This document shows, one piece after another, positions 7,086 through 14,914 of a stretch of 17,662 nt of DNA; the first letter of the stretch is position 1; every line of letters starts with the position of its first letter. The stretch is from Lachnospiraceae bacterium UBA5899. Lineage in GTDB: Bacteria > Bacillota > Clostridia > Lachnospirales > Lachnospiraceae. Location: contig DJEL01000007.1 in the NCBI GenBank assembly GCA_002432425.1, positions 1-17,662 on the forward strand. The letters run 5' to 3'. The notes below the pieces were generated by a model. It did no database searches. It worked only from the letters and a program-made list of their open reading frames with translations, and was not told the DNA's origin. The position numbers and the translations under genes are program-made.

Positions 7086-8972
7086 ATGGAGCGCAAGGGA
7101 TATGGCTATTATAAGGTGGCAGCGGTAACATTTCCGGTGGCTATCGGCAATACCGAAGAGAACGCAAAAAACATCATACGTTATATAGAAAAGGCATTGC
7201 AGGAGAAGGTGCAGTTACTGGTGTTCCCGGAGCTTTCCGTGACCGGCTATACCTGCGGCGATATGTTTTTACGGGGCGAACTGCAAAGACAGGCGGAAAA
7301 ATCACTGGATAAAATCAGACAGTCAACCGAAAAAAACAATCTGCTTGTATGCGTGGGCATGCCCGTCAATGTGCAGGGCAGGCTGTTTAACTGTGCGGTC
7401 TATCTGCAGAACGGGGAAATCAAGGGCGCCGTTCCCAAAACCTATGTACCGAACTACGGTGAATTTTACGAAAAACGCTGGTTTGTGTCCGCGGACTTAA
7501 AAACCTGCGAGAAAATTCCTGTTTTGGGAAGGGAAGTTCCGTTTTCCGAAAACCTGCTTTTGAAGGGACAGAACGATGTGGTAATCGGCACGGAAATCTG
7601 TGAGGATTTGTGGGTCAGCAACCCGCCCAGCGGACTGCTTTCGAGAGCGGGCGCCACGATTATCGTAAACCCCTCCGCCAGCAACGATGTCATCGGAAAG
7701 AGAAGCTACCGTTACGATTTGGTGAAAATGCAGTCGGGACGCTGCCGGGCGGGCTATGTTTACGCTTCCTGCGGAGCGGGAGAAAGCTCCACGGATTTGG
7801 TTTTTTCCGGTCACTGCATGATTGCGGAAAACGGCAGGGTATTAAAAGAAGTTGCCGACATCATGACCGATGAAGCCATGATTACGGACGTGATTGATAT
7901 TGAACGCTGTGTGAATGACCGCTGCCGTTACAATAGCGACCTGTGGGGCAAATGCCCGGATGTTATCGAAGTGGACATTACCGTGGAAGACAGGGAGGAT
8001 TTACTTCCGGCAGCCGTGGACCCCTATCCATTTGTACCGGGGGACGGCGGCGAGTTAAAGAAACGATGCGAAGAAATCTTAAAGTTGCAGGAAAGAGGTC
8101 TTATGCAGAGACTCCTTGCCATAAAGTGCAGCGATGTGGTACTGGGACTTTCCGGAGGACTTGACAGCACACTGGCGCTGGTTGTCTGTTGCGAAGCCTT
8201 TGATAGGCTTTCCATGGACAGAAAACATATTCACTGTTTCTCCATGCCGGGCTTCGGCACCACGGAGAAAACACACAGCATCAGCGAAGATTTAGCAAAG
8301 CACTTCGGCGTTTCCTTCAAAGAAGTAAGTATCAGGGAGGCCTGTCAGCAGCACATGCGCGACATCGGACATGCCGAGGATGTGTACGACATTGCCTATG
8401 AAAATATCCAGGCAAGGGAGCGCACCCAGATTTTGTTTGACTATGCCAATATGGTAGACGGTATTGTCATCGGTACCGGCGACATGTCGGAATTAGCGCT
8501 CGGCTGGTGCACCTACAACGGCGACCATATGAGCAATTATGCGGTCAATGTGGGCGTGCCCAAGACGCTGGTAAAATGGTTAATCCGCTATTATGCGGAC
8601 GAATACCGGATAGAAGTACTGAAACGGGTGTTGGACCTTCCCATTTCCCCGGAGCTTTTGCCGGCGGGAAAGGACGGAGAAATCGTACAGAAAACGGAGG
8701 AGAGCATCGGCAAATACGATTTGCACGACTTCTTCCTCTATCACTTTTTGCGGAACGGTTTCGGCAGGGAAAAAATTAAGAAACTCGCCCGTATTGCCTA
8801 TCCGCAGGTTCCGGAAGAGGAACTGGAAAAGACCCTCACCGTATTTTACAGCCGCATGCGGACGCAGCAGTTTAAGCGTTCATGCATCCCTGACGGTGTG
8901 AAAATCGGTTCCGTGGCGCTGTCGCCGAGGGGCGATTTGCGGCTGCCGAGCGACCTGTCGGCGCTTTGGTAA
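7086..8972 (+). CDS. nadE: glutamine-dependent NAD(+) synthetase
   Basis: This 628-residue two-domain enzyme catalyses the last step of NAD synthesis: amidation of deamido-NAD with ATP, using ammonia released from glutamine. The N-terminal nitrilase-like glutaminase domain (about 1-290) has the triad Glu49 (FPELSVTGY), Lys118 (PKTYVPNYGEFYE) and Cys172 (TEICEDLW). The C-terminal synthetase domain has the ATP pyrophosphatase loop SGGLDS at 356-361, plus GTGDMSELALGW and a C-terminal RSCIPDGVK. Both active sites look complete, and the length fits the long bacterial type of about 640 residues rather than the 270-residue ammonia-only form. AGGAGG at 7075-7080 fixes the start. It is probably co-transcribed with the flavoprotein before it and scrK 56 bases after it. 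Confidence 0.94.
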   Translation: MERKGYGYYKVAAVTFPVAIGNTEENAKNIIRYIEKALQEKVQLLVFPELSVTGYTCGDMFLRGELQRQAEKSLDKIRQSTEKNNLLVCVGMPVNVQGRLFNCAVYLQNGEIKGAVPKTYVPNYGEFYEKRWFVSADLKTCEKIPVLGREVPFSENLLLKGQNDVVIGTEICEDLWVSNPPSGLLSRAGATIIVNPSASNDVIGKRSYRYDLVKMQSGRCRAGYVYASCGAGESSTDLVFSGHCMIAENGRVLKEVADIMTDEAMITDVIDIERCVNDRCRYNSDLWGKCPDVIEVDITVEDREDLLPAAVDPYPFVPGDGGELKKRCEEILKLQERGLMQRLLAIKCSDVVLGLSGGLDSTLALVVCCEAFDRLSMDRKHIHCFSMPGFGTTEKTHSISEDLAKHFGVSFKEVSIREACQQHMRDIGHAEDVYDIAYENIQARERTQILFDYANMVDGIVIGTGDMSELALGWCTYNGDHMSNYAVNVGVPKTLVKWLIRYYADEYRIEVLKRVLDLPISPELLPAGKDGEIVQKTEESIGKYDLHDFFLYHFLRNGFGREKIKKLARIAYPQVPEEELEKTLTVFYSRMRTQQFKRSCIPDGVKIGSVALSPRGDLRLPSDLSALW

Positions 8973-9028
8973 AAAGGAAGACGGCACGTAAGAGCGGCGG
9001 CTGCTTTGAAATAAGAAAGGACAAACAA

Positions 9029-9904
9029 ATGAGACTGGGAGCACTGGAAGCGGGCGGTACCAAGATGGTATGCGCCATAGGAGACGAAAACGGAAAGATT
9101 TGGGAGCAGGTGTCCATTCCTACCACCACACCGGAGGAAACCATGCCGAAGATAGCGGACTATTTCCGGGACAAGCAGATTGATGCACTGGGTATTGCCT
9201 GCTTCGGACCGGTGGAGCTGGACAGAAACGACCCGAAATATGGGTATATTACCTCCACGTCAAAGCTGGCATGGATTGACTGCGACTTTGCGGGCAGACT
9301 ACAAAGAGAACTGCACTGTCCGGTGGGATTTGATACGGATGTAAACGGCTCCGTGCTGGGAGAAGTCACTTTCGGGCAGGCGAAAGGCAAAAACTGCGTG
9401 CTGTACCTGACGGTGGGCACCGGCGTGGGCGGCGGCATTTACTGTAACGGCAGCCTCCTGCACGGCATGATGCACCCCGAGGCGGGACATGTGCTCATCC
9501 GTAAGAGAGCGGACGATACCTACGAAGGCAAATGCCCCTACCACAAGACCTGTCTGGAAGGACTGGCGGCAGGACCCGCCATTGAGGAACGCTGGGGCAA
9601 AAAAGCCGTGGAATTAAAGGACAGGGCGGAAGTCTGGGAGCTGGAAGCCGATTATCTGGCGCAGGCCATTGTGGATTACATTATGGTCATCTCACCGGAG
9701 ATGGTGATTTTGGGCGGCGGCGTTATGCATCAGGAGCAGCTTTTCCCCTTAATCCGCAAAAAAGTAACGGAATATGTGGCAGGCTACGTGAAGACAGAAG
9801 AATTAAACGACATGGAGCATTTTATTGTACCGGCATCCTTGCATGACGACCAGGGCATCATGGGCTGCCTGGAGCTGGCTCGCAGGGAGATGGCAAAAAG
9901 ATAA
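9029..9904 (+). CDS. scrK: ROK-family fructokinase with zinc site
   Basis: This 291-residue sugar kinase would phosphorylate free intracellular fructose to fructose-6-phosphate. It has the ROK phosphate loop EAGGTK (residues 8-13), the catalytic Asp104 in DTDVNGSVLGE, and the zinc site His154, Cys169, His172 and Cys175 (GHV, then CPYHKTC) followed by LEGLAAGPAIEERWG. That cysteine pattern and tail are characteristic of the zinc fructokinases of Firmicutes such as Bacillus YdhR. The start at 9029 is chosen over an in-frame upstream ATG at 8966 because AAAGGA lies seven bases before it, the protein then begins at the family N-terminus, and the longer form would overlap nadE. Mannose or glucose cannot be excluded as substrates. 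Confidence 0.87.
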   Translation: MRLGALEAGGTKMVCAIGDENGKIWEQVSIPTTTPEETMPKIADYFRDKQIDALGIACFGPVELDRNDPKYGYITSTSKLAWIDCDFAGRLQRELHCPVGFDTDVNGSVLGEVTFGQAKGKNCVLYLTVGTGVGGGIYCNGSLLHGMMHPEAGHVLIRKRADDTYEGKCPYHKTCLEGLAAGPAIEERWGKKAVELKDRAEVWELEADYLAQAIVDYIMVISPEMVILGGGVMHQEQLFPLIRKKVTEYVAGYVKTEELNDMEHFIVPASLHDDQGIMGCLELARREMAKR

Positions 9905-9944
9905 GCAGATGCAAAGCTGCAGGCCTGGAAAGGCATGAGGAAAC

Positions 9945-10541
9945 ATGAGCAGTAGTACATACCAAGGACGGAAAAAAACAAAGAAAGGTGTGAAGAGACT
10001 GGTATTTTCGGCGCTGTCCATTTTATTACAGCTGGCTTTCTTTATCCTGCTGTTTACAAGGCTAAACCACTATGCGGAAGTGATTGACAATTTAACCAGA
10101 CTGCTGGCAGTGGTGCTGGTGGAACGGGTAAAGGCAGGCGTGGAGGTCCGGGTGTTCTATGACGACATGGGCTCCATCGGCTTTATCAATACAGAGTTTG
10201 TAAAGAAAATGCGGGTGCTCGGCATTGAATGCCGGGTATTCAATCCGTTCTTCCCGGGCTTTAATGTGTTCTTAAACAACAGGGACCACCGAAAGATCAC
10301 GGTGATTGACGGCAGGGTCGGTTTTACCGGCGGCTACAATCTGGCAAACGAATATTTCAACGTCACCCATCCTTACGGCATTTATCCAGCCCTATGCGGA
10401 CATTCCCATTGACGGGGAGCAGGTGGGCGAGGAAGTTTACATCAGCATCTCATAAACAAAGCGGAGAAGTACAAAACCGGCAGAAGCGCCTCCTTACGGC
10501 TGTGGCAGTTGTTCTTAAGACTGTTCGCCGAGCTGCTGTAA
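9945..10541 (+). pseudogene. cls: cardiolipin synthase relic with multiple deletions
   Basis: The open frame from 9945 to 10412 encodes only 155 residues, against about 500 for cardiolipin synthase. It keeps the basic N-terminus, one full membrane helix (about residues 19-38) and the start of a second. After Val59 it jumps in frame to ERVKAGVEVRVFYDDMGSIG and the first phospholipase-D motif, His115-x-Lys117-x4-Asp122 ending GGYN. At about 10380 the frame is lost, but the adjacent frame continues with FIQPYADIPIDGEQVGEEVY, a later part of the same family. A further shift near 10450 leads to INKAEKY and then, after another loss near 10473, to a Cls-like C-terminus (LRLWQLFLRLFAELL) ending at 10541. 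The second HKD motif is missing. Homology to Cls is established from motifs; loss of function is inferred. Confidence 0.82.
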
Positions 10542-10565
10542 GAGGGCAAAATCACGGCGTATCTG

Positions 10566-10616
10566 AAAAGCAAGTTAATTCTTTGTTAAAAATGATATGA
10601 ATATCTTGCTTTTTTT
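10566..10616 (+). terminator. probable terminator after the cls relic
   Basis: AAAAGCAAG at 10566-10574 pairs with CTTGCTTTT at 10605-10613, and a run of seven T residues spans 10610-10616. The 30-base AT-rich loop is long, so efficiency is uncertain. It separates the nadE-scrK unit from the ATP synthase operon. Confidence 0.5.
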
Positions 10617-10639
10617 GCAAAAATTTGTCATTTTCTTAC

Positions 10640-10668
10640 TTGAAAGATTGAAAGATTAGAAGTATCAT
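10640..10668 (+). promoter_or_regulatory. ATP synthase operon promoter
   Basis: TTGAAA at 10640-10645 and TATCAT at 10663-10668 are 17 bases apart. The -35 hexamer is part of a tandem 8-base repeat (TTGAAAGA at 10640-10647 and 10648-10655), and CATAAAG occurs twice just after the -10 box. No better promoter is seen before atpB. Confidence 0.5.
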
Positions 10669-10693
10669 CATAAAGTCATAAAGAGTAGTTTGT

Positions 10694-10719
10694 ACATGAA
10701 AAATCCTACATATTCATGT
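10694..10719 (+). promoter_or_regulatory. leader hairpin upstream of atpB
   Basis: ACATGAA at 10694-10700 and TTCATGT at 10713-10719 form a perfect 7-bp inverted repeat with a 12-base loop, placed just before the ribosome site AGGAG at 10730-10734. It could influence atpB translation or bind a protein as DNA. The role is inferred. Confidence 0.4.
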
Positions 10720-10745
10720 CGGAAGAGAAAGGAGATGAATGGCAG

Positions 10746-11432
10746 ATGGAAAAGCTTGCAGAGGATCTTATGGCGCAGTTAAACTGCGATACGGCTTTTA
10801 CAATTCCCATTTTCGGCGGAATTGACGTTGCGGAGTCGGTAGTGGTAAGCTGGGTGGTCATGGCAATTCTGATTATCTTTGCATTCTGCATGACACGAAA
10901 TCTCAAAGTGGAAAATCCGGGCAAAAGACAGGTCGTTATAGAAATGTTTGTCACCGGGCTGCAAAACATTGTAAAAAGCATTATCGGAGAAGAAGGCGAA
11001 CGCTATGTTCCGTATCTGGTCACCGTCATGATGTACATCGGTTTGTCCAACATTATCGGACTTCTGGGCATGAAGCCGCCCACAAAGGACCTGAATGTGA
11101 CGGGAGCGCTGGGTATTCTCAGTATTCTTCTGATTCAGTATGCCAATATACGTGCCAGAGGCACCAAGGGATGGCTTAAGAGCTTTGCACAGCCGGTAGC
11201 GGTCGTAACGCCGATTAACATTCTGGAATTGTTTATCCGCCCCCTGTCTTTGTGCATGCGACTTTTCGGTAACGTTCTGGGCGCCTTCGTAGTCATGGAG
11301 CTTTTAAAGGCGCTGGTACCGGTTATTATTCCTATTCCGTTCAGTTTGTATTTTGATATATTCGACGGATTTATTCAGGCATATGTATTCGTATTCCTGA
11401 CCTCCCTGTTCATAAAAGAAGCAGTGGAATAA
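10746..11432 (+). CDS. atpB: ATP synthase F0 subunit a
   Basis: This 228-residue multi-spanning membrane protein forms the stator half-channels of F0. The hallmark Arg172 lies in LCMRLFGNVLGAF, the segment that faces the c-ring carboxylate; PLSL before it and the Phe/Tyr-rich last helix also fit the family. The start at 10746 is preferred because AGGAG precedes it by 11 bases and the protein then begins MEKLAEDL. An in-frame ATG at 10716 has no ribosome site, and two closer ATGs (10735, 10740) are out of frame. First gene of the ATP synthase operon; no atpI gene is found upstream, where the cls relic lies instead. Confidence 0.9.
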   Translation: MEKLAEDLMAQLNCDTAFTIPIFGGIDVAESVVVSWVVMAILIIFAFCMTRNLKVENPGKRQVVIEMFVTGLQNIVKSIIGEEGERYVPYLVTVMMYIGLSNIIGLLGMKPPTKDLNVTGALGILSILLIQYANIRARGTKGWLKSFAQPVAVVTPINILELFIRPLSLCMRLFGNVLGAFVVMELLKALVPVIIPIPFSLYFDIFDGFIQAYVFVFLTSLFIKEAVE

Positions 11433-11491
11433 AAACGGCGTAAAAGCCGGAGAACAACCAACAAGAATTTAAGACAAAAAGGAGAAAAATT

Positions 11492-11716
11492 ATGAGTACA
11501 CTTATTGCAATTGGCGCCGCTGTAGCGGTTTTCACAGGTATCGGAGCCGGCATCGGCATTGGTCTGGCAACAGGTAAGGCTGCAGAAGCGGTAGCAAGAC
11601 AGCCGGAAGCAGATGGTAAGATTTCCAAGCTTTTGATTTTGGGATGTTCCCTTGCGGAAGCAACCGCAATTTACGGTTTCGTTATTGCGATTTTGATTAT
11701 CATGTTCTTGAAATAA
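11492..11716 (+). CDS. atpE: ATP synthase F0 subunit c
   Basis: This 74-residue hairpin of two membrane helices forms the rotating ring. The glycine-rich first helix (GIGAGIGIG, 16-24), the polar loop ARQPEA (35-40) and the ion-carrying Glu56 in LAEATAIY are all present. Compared with the sodium-type c subunit of Ilyobacter, the glutamine of helix 1 is Ile23 and the serine after the carboxylate is Ala57, so two of the sodium-binding side chains are absent and proton coupling is favoured. AAAGGAG precedes the start. It sits 59 bases after atpB and 21 before atpF, the usual a-c-b order. The larger gap before it is common, since c is needed in many copies. Confidence 0.95.
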   Translation: MSTLIAIGAAVAVFTGIGAGIGIGLATGKAAEAVARQPEADGKISKLLILGCSLAEATAIYGFVIAILIIMFLK

Positions 11717-11737
11717 ACGGGAAGGCAGGAAAGAATT

Positions 11738-12223
11738 ATGCTTAGATTGGATATAAATCTGGTCTTCACCATTGTGAATATCGTGGTTCTTTATATCTGC
11801 ATGAGACTGTTTTTATTCAAGCCTGTCAATAAAATCTTAAAGCAGAGACAGGATGCGGTACAGAAGCAGTTTGACGATGCAAAAGAGGCACAGGATAAAG
11901 CGGAAGCATTGAAGCAGGAATACGAAGCATCCCTGACAAATGCAAAAGCTGAGTCCGACCGCATAATGGAAGAAGCGAAGAAAAAAGCAGATGCGGAATA
12001 CGAGCGTGTCGTAAAGAACGCAGACGAAGAAGCCGCCGCAAAGATGCAGCAGGCAGAGGAAGCCATCAAAGTGGAGAAAGAAAAATCCATGCGTGAGATG
12101 CAGGACGAAATCAAGGATCTGGTTGTGTCCGTAGCATCCAAGGTAGTGGGCGACCAGGTTTCCGCAGAAGACAGCAGCAAATTGTATGATGATTTTATTG
12201 CAGAAATGGGTGAAAAGAAATGA
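11738..12223 (+). CDS. atpF: ATP synthase F0 subunit b
   Basis: This 161-residue peripheral-stalk protein has one membrane helix (about 8-28, NLVFTIVNIVVLYICMRLFLF region), then KPVNKILKQR and a long charged Ala/Glu/Lys-rich coiled coil to about residue 135, ending in the VASKVVGDQVS docking region. The length is normal (E. coli b is 156), so no delta domain has been added to it, unlike the b-delta fusion of mycobacteria. Its TGA overlaps the atpA start by four bases (ATGA), which normally signals translational coupling. There is therefore no room for a separate delta gene between b and alpha. Confidence 0.93.
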   Translation: MLRLDINLVFTIVNIVVLYICMRLFLFKPVNKILKQRQDAVQKQFDDAKEAQDKAEALKQEYEASLTNAKAESDRIMEEAKKKADAEYERVVKNADEEAAAKMQQAEEAIKVEKEKSMREMQDEIKDLVVSVASKVVGDQVSAEDSSKLYDDFIAEMGEKK

Positions 12224-13989
12224 CACAGACATGGAATAAAGAACATGCCGGAAACCTTTCTGCCGAGATTATTTATGTAGTGCCCCCCACAGAGGAACAG
12301 CTTGCAAAGATTAAGAGCTTCTTACAGGACAAGTACAAAACGGAAGACCTTACGGTATCCCTGAAAGAGGATAAAAATCTGTTGGGCGGTTTTGTCATCC
12401 GCATAGGCAGTGATGAATATGACTGGAGTATGCGCGGCAGATTGCAGCAGATTGGCAGAAAAATGATGGAAGCACCCGCCGGTGTGGACAGCATGCAGGA
12501 CATCATTACCCTGCTCAAGACCGAAATCGACGAGTCGGCATTTGACACCGGCGAGCATGAAGTGGGTGTGATTACCTGGATTGGTGACGGCATCGTAAAC
12601 ATAAAAGGCATTGAACATGCCATGTACGGCGAAATCGTTATCTTCGATACCGGCGTCAAAGGCATGGTGCAGGATATCCGCCGTGACGACATTGGCTGTA
12701 TTCTGTTCGGACGCGACAGCGGCATGAAGGAAGGCACAAGGGTTATCCGCAGCGGTAAGAGAGCCGGCGTACCTGTGGGCGAAGGCTTCTTGGGCAGAGT
12801 AATCAACGCACTGGGCGAGCCCATTGACGACAAGGGTGAAATCGTCAGCAGCGATTACCGTCCCATTGAAAACGATGCCCCCGGCATTGTAGACAGACGT
12901 TCCGTTTCCGTTCCCATGGAGACCGGTATTTTAGCCATTGACTCCATGTTCCCCATCGGACGCGGACAGCGTGAACTTATCATCGGTGACCGTCAGACCG
13001 GTAAGACCAGTATTGCCACCGATGCCATCTTGAACCAGAAGGGCAAGGATGTTATCTGTGTATACGTGGCAATCGGCCAGAAGGCATCCACCATTGCCAA
13101 GCTGACACGTACCCTGGAGGCGCATGATGCCATGTCCTATACCATTGTGGTAGCGGCAACCGCATCGGACCCCGCATCCTTACAGTATGTAGCGCCCTAT
13201 GCCGGAACCTCTCTGGCAGAGTATTTTATGTATAAAGGAAAAGACGTGCTGATTGTATATGACGATTTGTCCAAGCACGCCGTGGCATACAGAGCCCTTT
13301 CCTTACTTTTGGAGCGTTCTCCCGGACGTGAAGCGTACCCCGGAGATGTTTTCTATCTGCATTCCAGACTGCTGGAGCGTTCCGCAAGACTGACAGAGGA
13401 AGCAGGCGGCGGTTCCATTACCGCACTGCCCATTATCGAAACCCAGGCGGGCGATTTGTCCGCATACATTCCGACCAACGTAATCTCCATTACGGACGGT
13501 CAGATATTCTTAGAGAGCTCCCTGTTCTTCTCCGGTCAGCGTCCCGCAGTCAATGTCGGTCTTTCCGTATCCCGTGTAGGCGGTGCGGCGCAGACCAAGG
13601 CTATGAAGAAAGCAGCCGGAAGCATCCGTATCGACTTGGCGCAGTTTCGGGAAATGGAAGTGTTTACCCAGTTCAGTTCCGATCTGGATGAGTCCACCAA
13701 GCAGCAGCTTGCTTATGGCAACGGCTTAATGGAAATCTTAAAGCAGCCTTTGGGAAGACCTCTTTCCATGGCGGAACAGGTCATTACCCTGTATGCGGCT
13801 ACCCATAAGAAATTCATGGATATTCCGAAGGACAAGGTAAAGAAATTCCAGATGAAGATGCTCGACGATATCCGTGCGGCGCATGCCGATATCTATAAGG
13901 AACTGGAAGAAGGAAAGATTCTTACGGACGAACTGGGCGAGAAAATTCTTGCGGCAGTGGAGGAAGTAAAGAGCAGTACCGCACAGTAA
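12220..13989 (+). CDS. atpA: ATP synthase F1 alpha subunit fused to a delta C-terminal domain
   Basis: At 589 residues this is about 85-90 longer than normal alpha (about 500). Residues 14-83 match the C-terminal stalk-binding domain of delta/OSCP: LSAEI, then EEQLAKI, LLGGFVIRIGS and D68-x-S-x-RGRLQQ, the same order as in E. coli delta (LTAEV, QQLAKI, IIRAG, DGSVRGRL). A short linker (84-90) leads to an apparently complete alpha: the N-terminal helix MQDIITLLK, GDGI, the P-loop GDRQTGKT at 256-263, and SVSRVGGAAQ with the arginine finger Arg452. The N-terminal six-helix domain of delta is missing. The start overlaps the atpF stop, and no other start near residue 90 has a good ribosome site, so the fusion appears genuine. 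It should act in F1 on the cytoplasmic face. Confidence 0.92.
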   Translation: MTQTWNKEHAGNLSAEIIYVVPPTEEQLAKIKSFLQDKYKTEDLTVSLKEDKNLLGGFVIRIGSDEYDWSMRGRLQQIGRKMMEAPAGVDSMQDIITLLKTEIDESAFDTGEHEVGVITWIGDGIVNIKGIEHAMYGEIVIFDTGVKGMVQDIRRDDIGCILFGRDSGMKEGTRVIRSGKRAGVPVGEGFLGRVINALGEPIDDKGEIVSSDYRPIENDAPGIVDRRSVSVPMETGILAIDSMFPIGRGQRELIIGDRQTGKTSIATDAILNQKGKDVICVYVAIGQKASTIAKLTRTLEAHDAMSYTIVVAATASDPASLQYVAPYAGTSLAEYFMYKGKDVLIVYDDLSKHAVAYRALSLLLERSPGREAYPGDVFYLHSRLLERSARLTEEAGGGSITALPIIETQAGDLSAYIPTNVISITDGQIFLESSLFFSGQRPAVNVGLSVSRVGGAAQTKAMKKAAGSIRIDLAQFREMEVFTQFSSDLDESTKQQLAYGNGLMEILKQPLGRPLSMAEQVITLYAATHKKFMDIPKDKVKKFQMKMLDDIRAAHADIYKELEEGKILTDELGEKILAAVEEVKSSTAQ

Positions 13990-14032
13990 AAGAGCGGAAA
14001 ATCAGGCAAAAAGGGAAGAAAGGTAGGATAAT

Positions 14033-14914
14033 ATGGCAAGTACAAAGGAAATCCAGACCAGAATGCACAGCATTCAGGATACCATGAAGATTACCAATGC
14101 CATGTATATGATATCTTCCGCCAAGTTAAAAAAAGCAAAAAAGGCCCTGGACGCCGCAGATGACCATTTCTTTGCCATACAGAAGTCCATCGACAGGATT
14201 CTTAAGGACATACCGGATGTGAATACCCGGTACTTTGGCACGGATACCCCGGAAGAGAAAAAACGGGTGGGTTATCTGGTGGTTACGGCGGACAAGGGAC
14301 TGGCAGGTGCCTATAATCAGGATGTGGAGAAAAGGGTACAGAAGGAGCTGGATGCGGATTCCCGCGCGGAGCTTTTCGTCATCGGCGAAATCGGACGTAC
14401 CTTCTTTGAAAAGAAAGGCTACCACATCCACCATCATTTTCATTATACGGCACAAAATCCTTCCATTCACAGAGCCAGAGTGATTACGGAGGAAATGCTT
14501 GTCAGGTACAACGAAGGCAGACTGGACGAGCTCTACATGGTTTACACCAAGAGCAAAAACGGACTGGAAAGTGAAACGGAAATGGTAAAGCTTCTGCCCC
14601 TACCCCACAAGGAAGAAGCACAGGCGGGCGAAACCGAAAAAGCGCTGAAATACCTGCCCTCACCGGAAGCGGTGCTCGACAGCCTTGTACCTAACTATGT
14701 AACAGGTTATATATACGGCGCACTGGTAGAATCTTATATGTGTGAGCAGAACGACAGAATGATGGCAATGGAAGCGGCTACGGACAATGCCAAAGCCATG
14801 TTGCGTTCCCTGTCCATCGCTTACAACCGGGTAAGGCAGGCTGCCATTACCCAGGAGATTACGGAAGTTATTGCCGGAGCAAAGGCACAGAAAAGGAAGA
14901 AATCAAATGGATAA
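14033..14914 (+). CDS. atpG: ATP synthase F1 gamma subunit
   Basis: This 293-residue protein is the central rotating shaft. The N-terminal coiled coil is recognisable (STKEIQTRMHSIQDTMKITNAM, with SSAKLKKA), as are the Rossmann-like TADKGLAGAYN (about 86-96) and the conserved C-terminal helix ending AITQEITEVIAGA, where it enters the alpha-beta hexamer. About ten extra basic residues follow the usual end (KAQKRKKSNG). AAAGGTAGG supports the start. Its last eight bases overlap the start of atpD, whose ribosome site lies inside atpG, suggesting coupled translation. Confidence 0.94.
   Translation: MASTKEIQTRMHSIQDTMKITNAMYMISSAKLKKAKKALDAADDHFFAIQKSIDRILKDIPDVNTRYFGTDTPEEKKRVGYLVVTADKGLAGAYNQDVEKRVQKELDADSRAELFVIGEIGRTFFEKKGYHIHHHFHYTAQNPSIHRARVITEEMLVRYNEGRLDELYMVYTKSKNGLESETEMVKLLPLPHKEEAQAGETEKALKYLPSPEAVLDSLVPNYVTGYIYGALVESYMCEQNDRMMAMEAATDNAKAMLRSLSIAYNRVRQAAITQEITEVIAGAKAQKRKKSNG

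Noticed and set aside
8966..9028. Longer N-terminus for the fructokinase from ATG 8966
   Set aside because: It would overlap nadE, has no family-like residues, and a good ribosome site precedes the ATG at 9029.
10716..10745. Longer N-terminus for subunit a from ATG 10716
   Set aside because: No ribosome site before it, while AGGAG lies between it and the in-frame ATG at 10746.
11791..12246. Antisense frames of 131-151 residues opposite atpF
   Set aside because: Cys/Ser/Phe-rich translations are the complement of the Glu/Lys/Ala coiled coil of subunit b, not genes.
14871..14906. Longer N-terminus for ATP synthase beta from ATG 14871
   Set aside because: Those twelve residues lie inside atpG and are unlike beta; AGGAAG correctly places the start at 14907.
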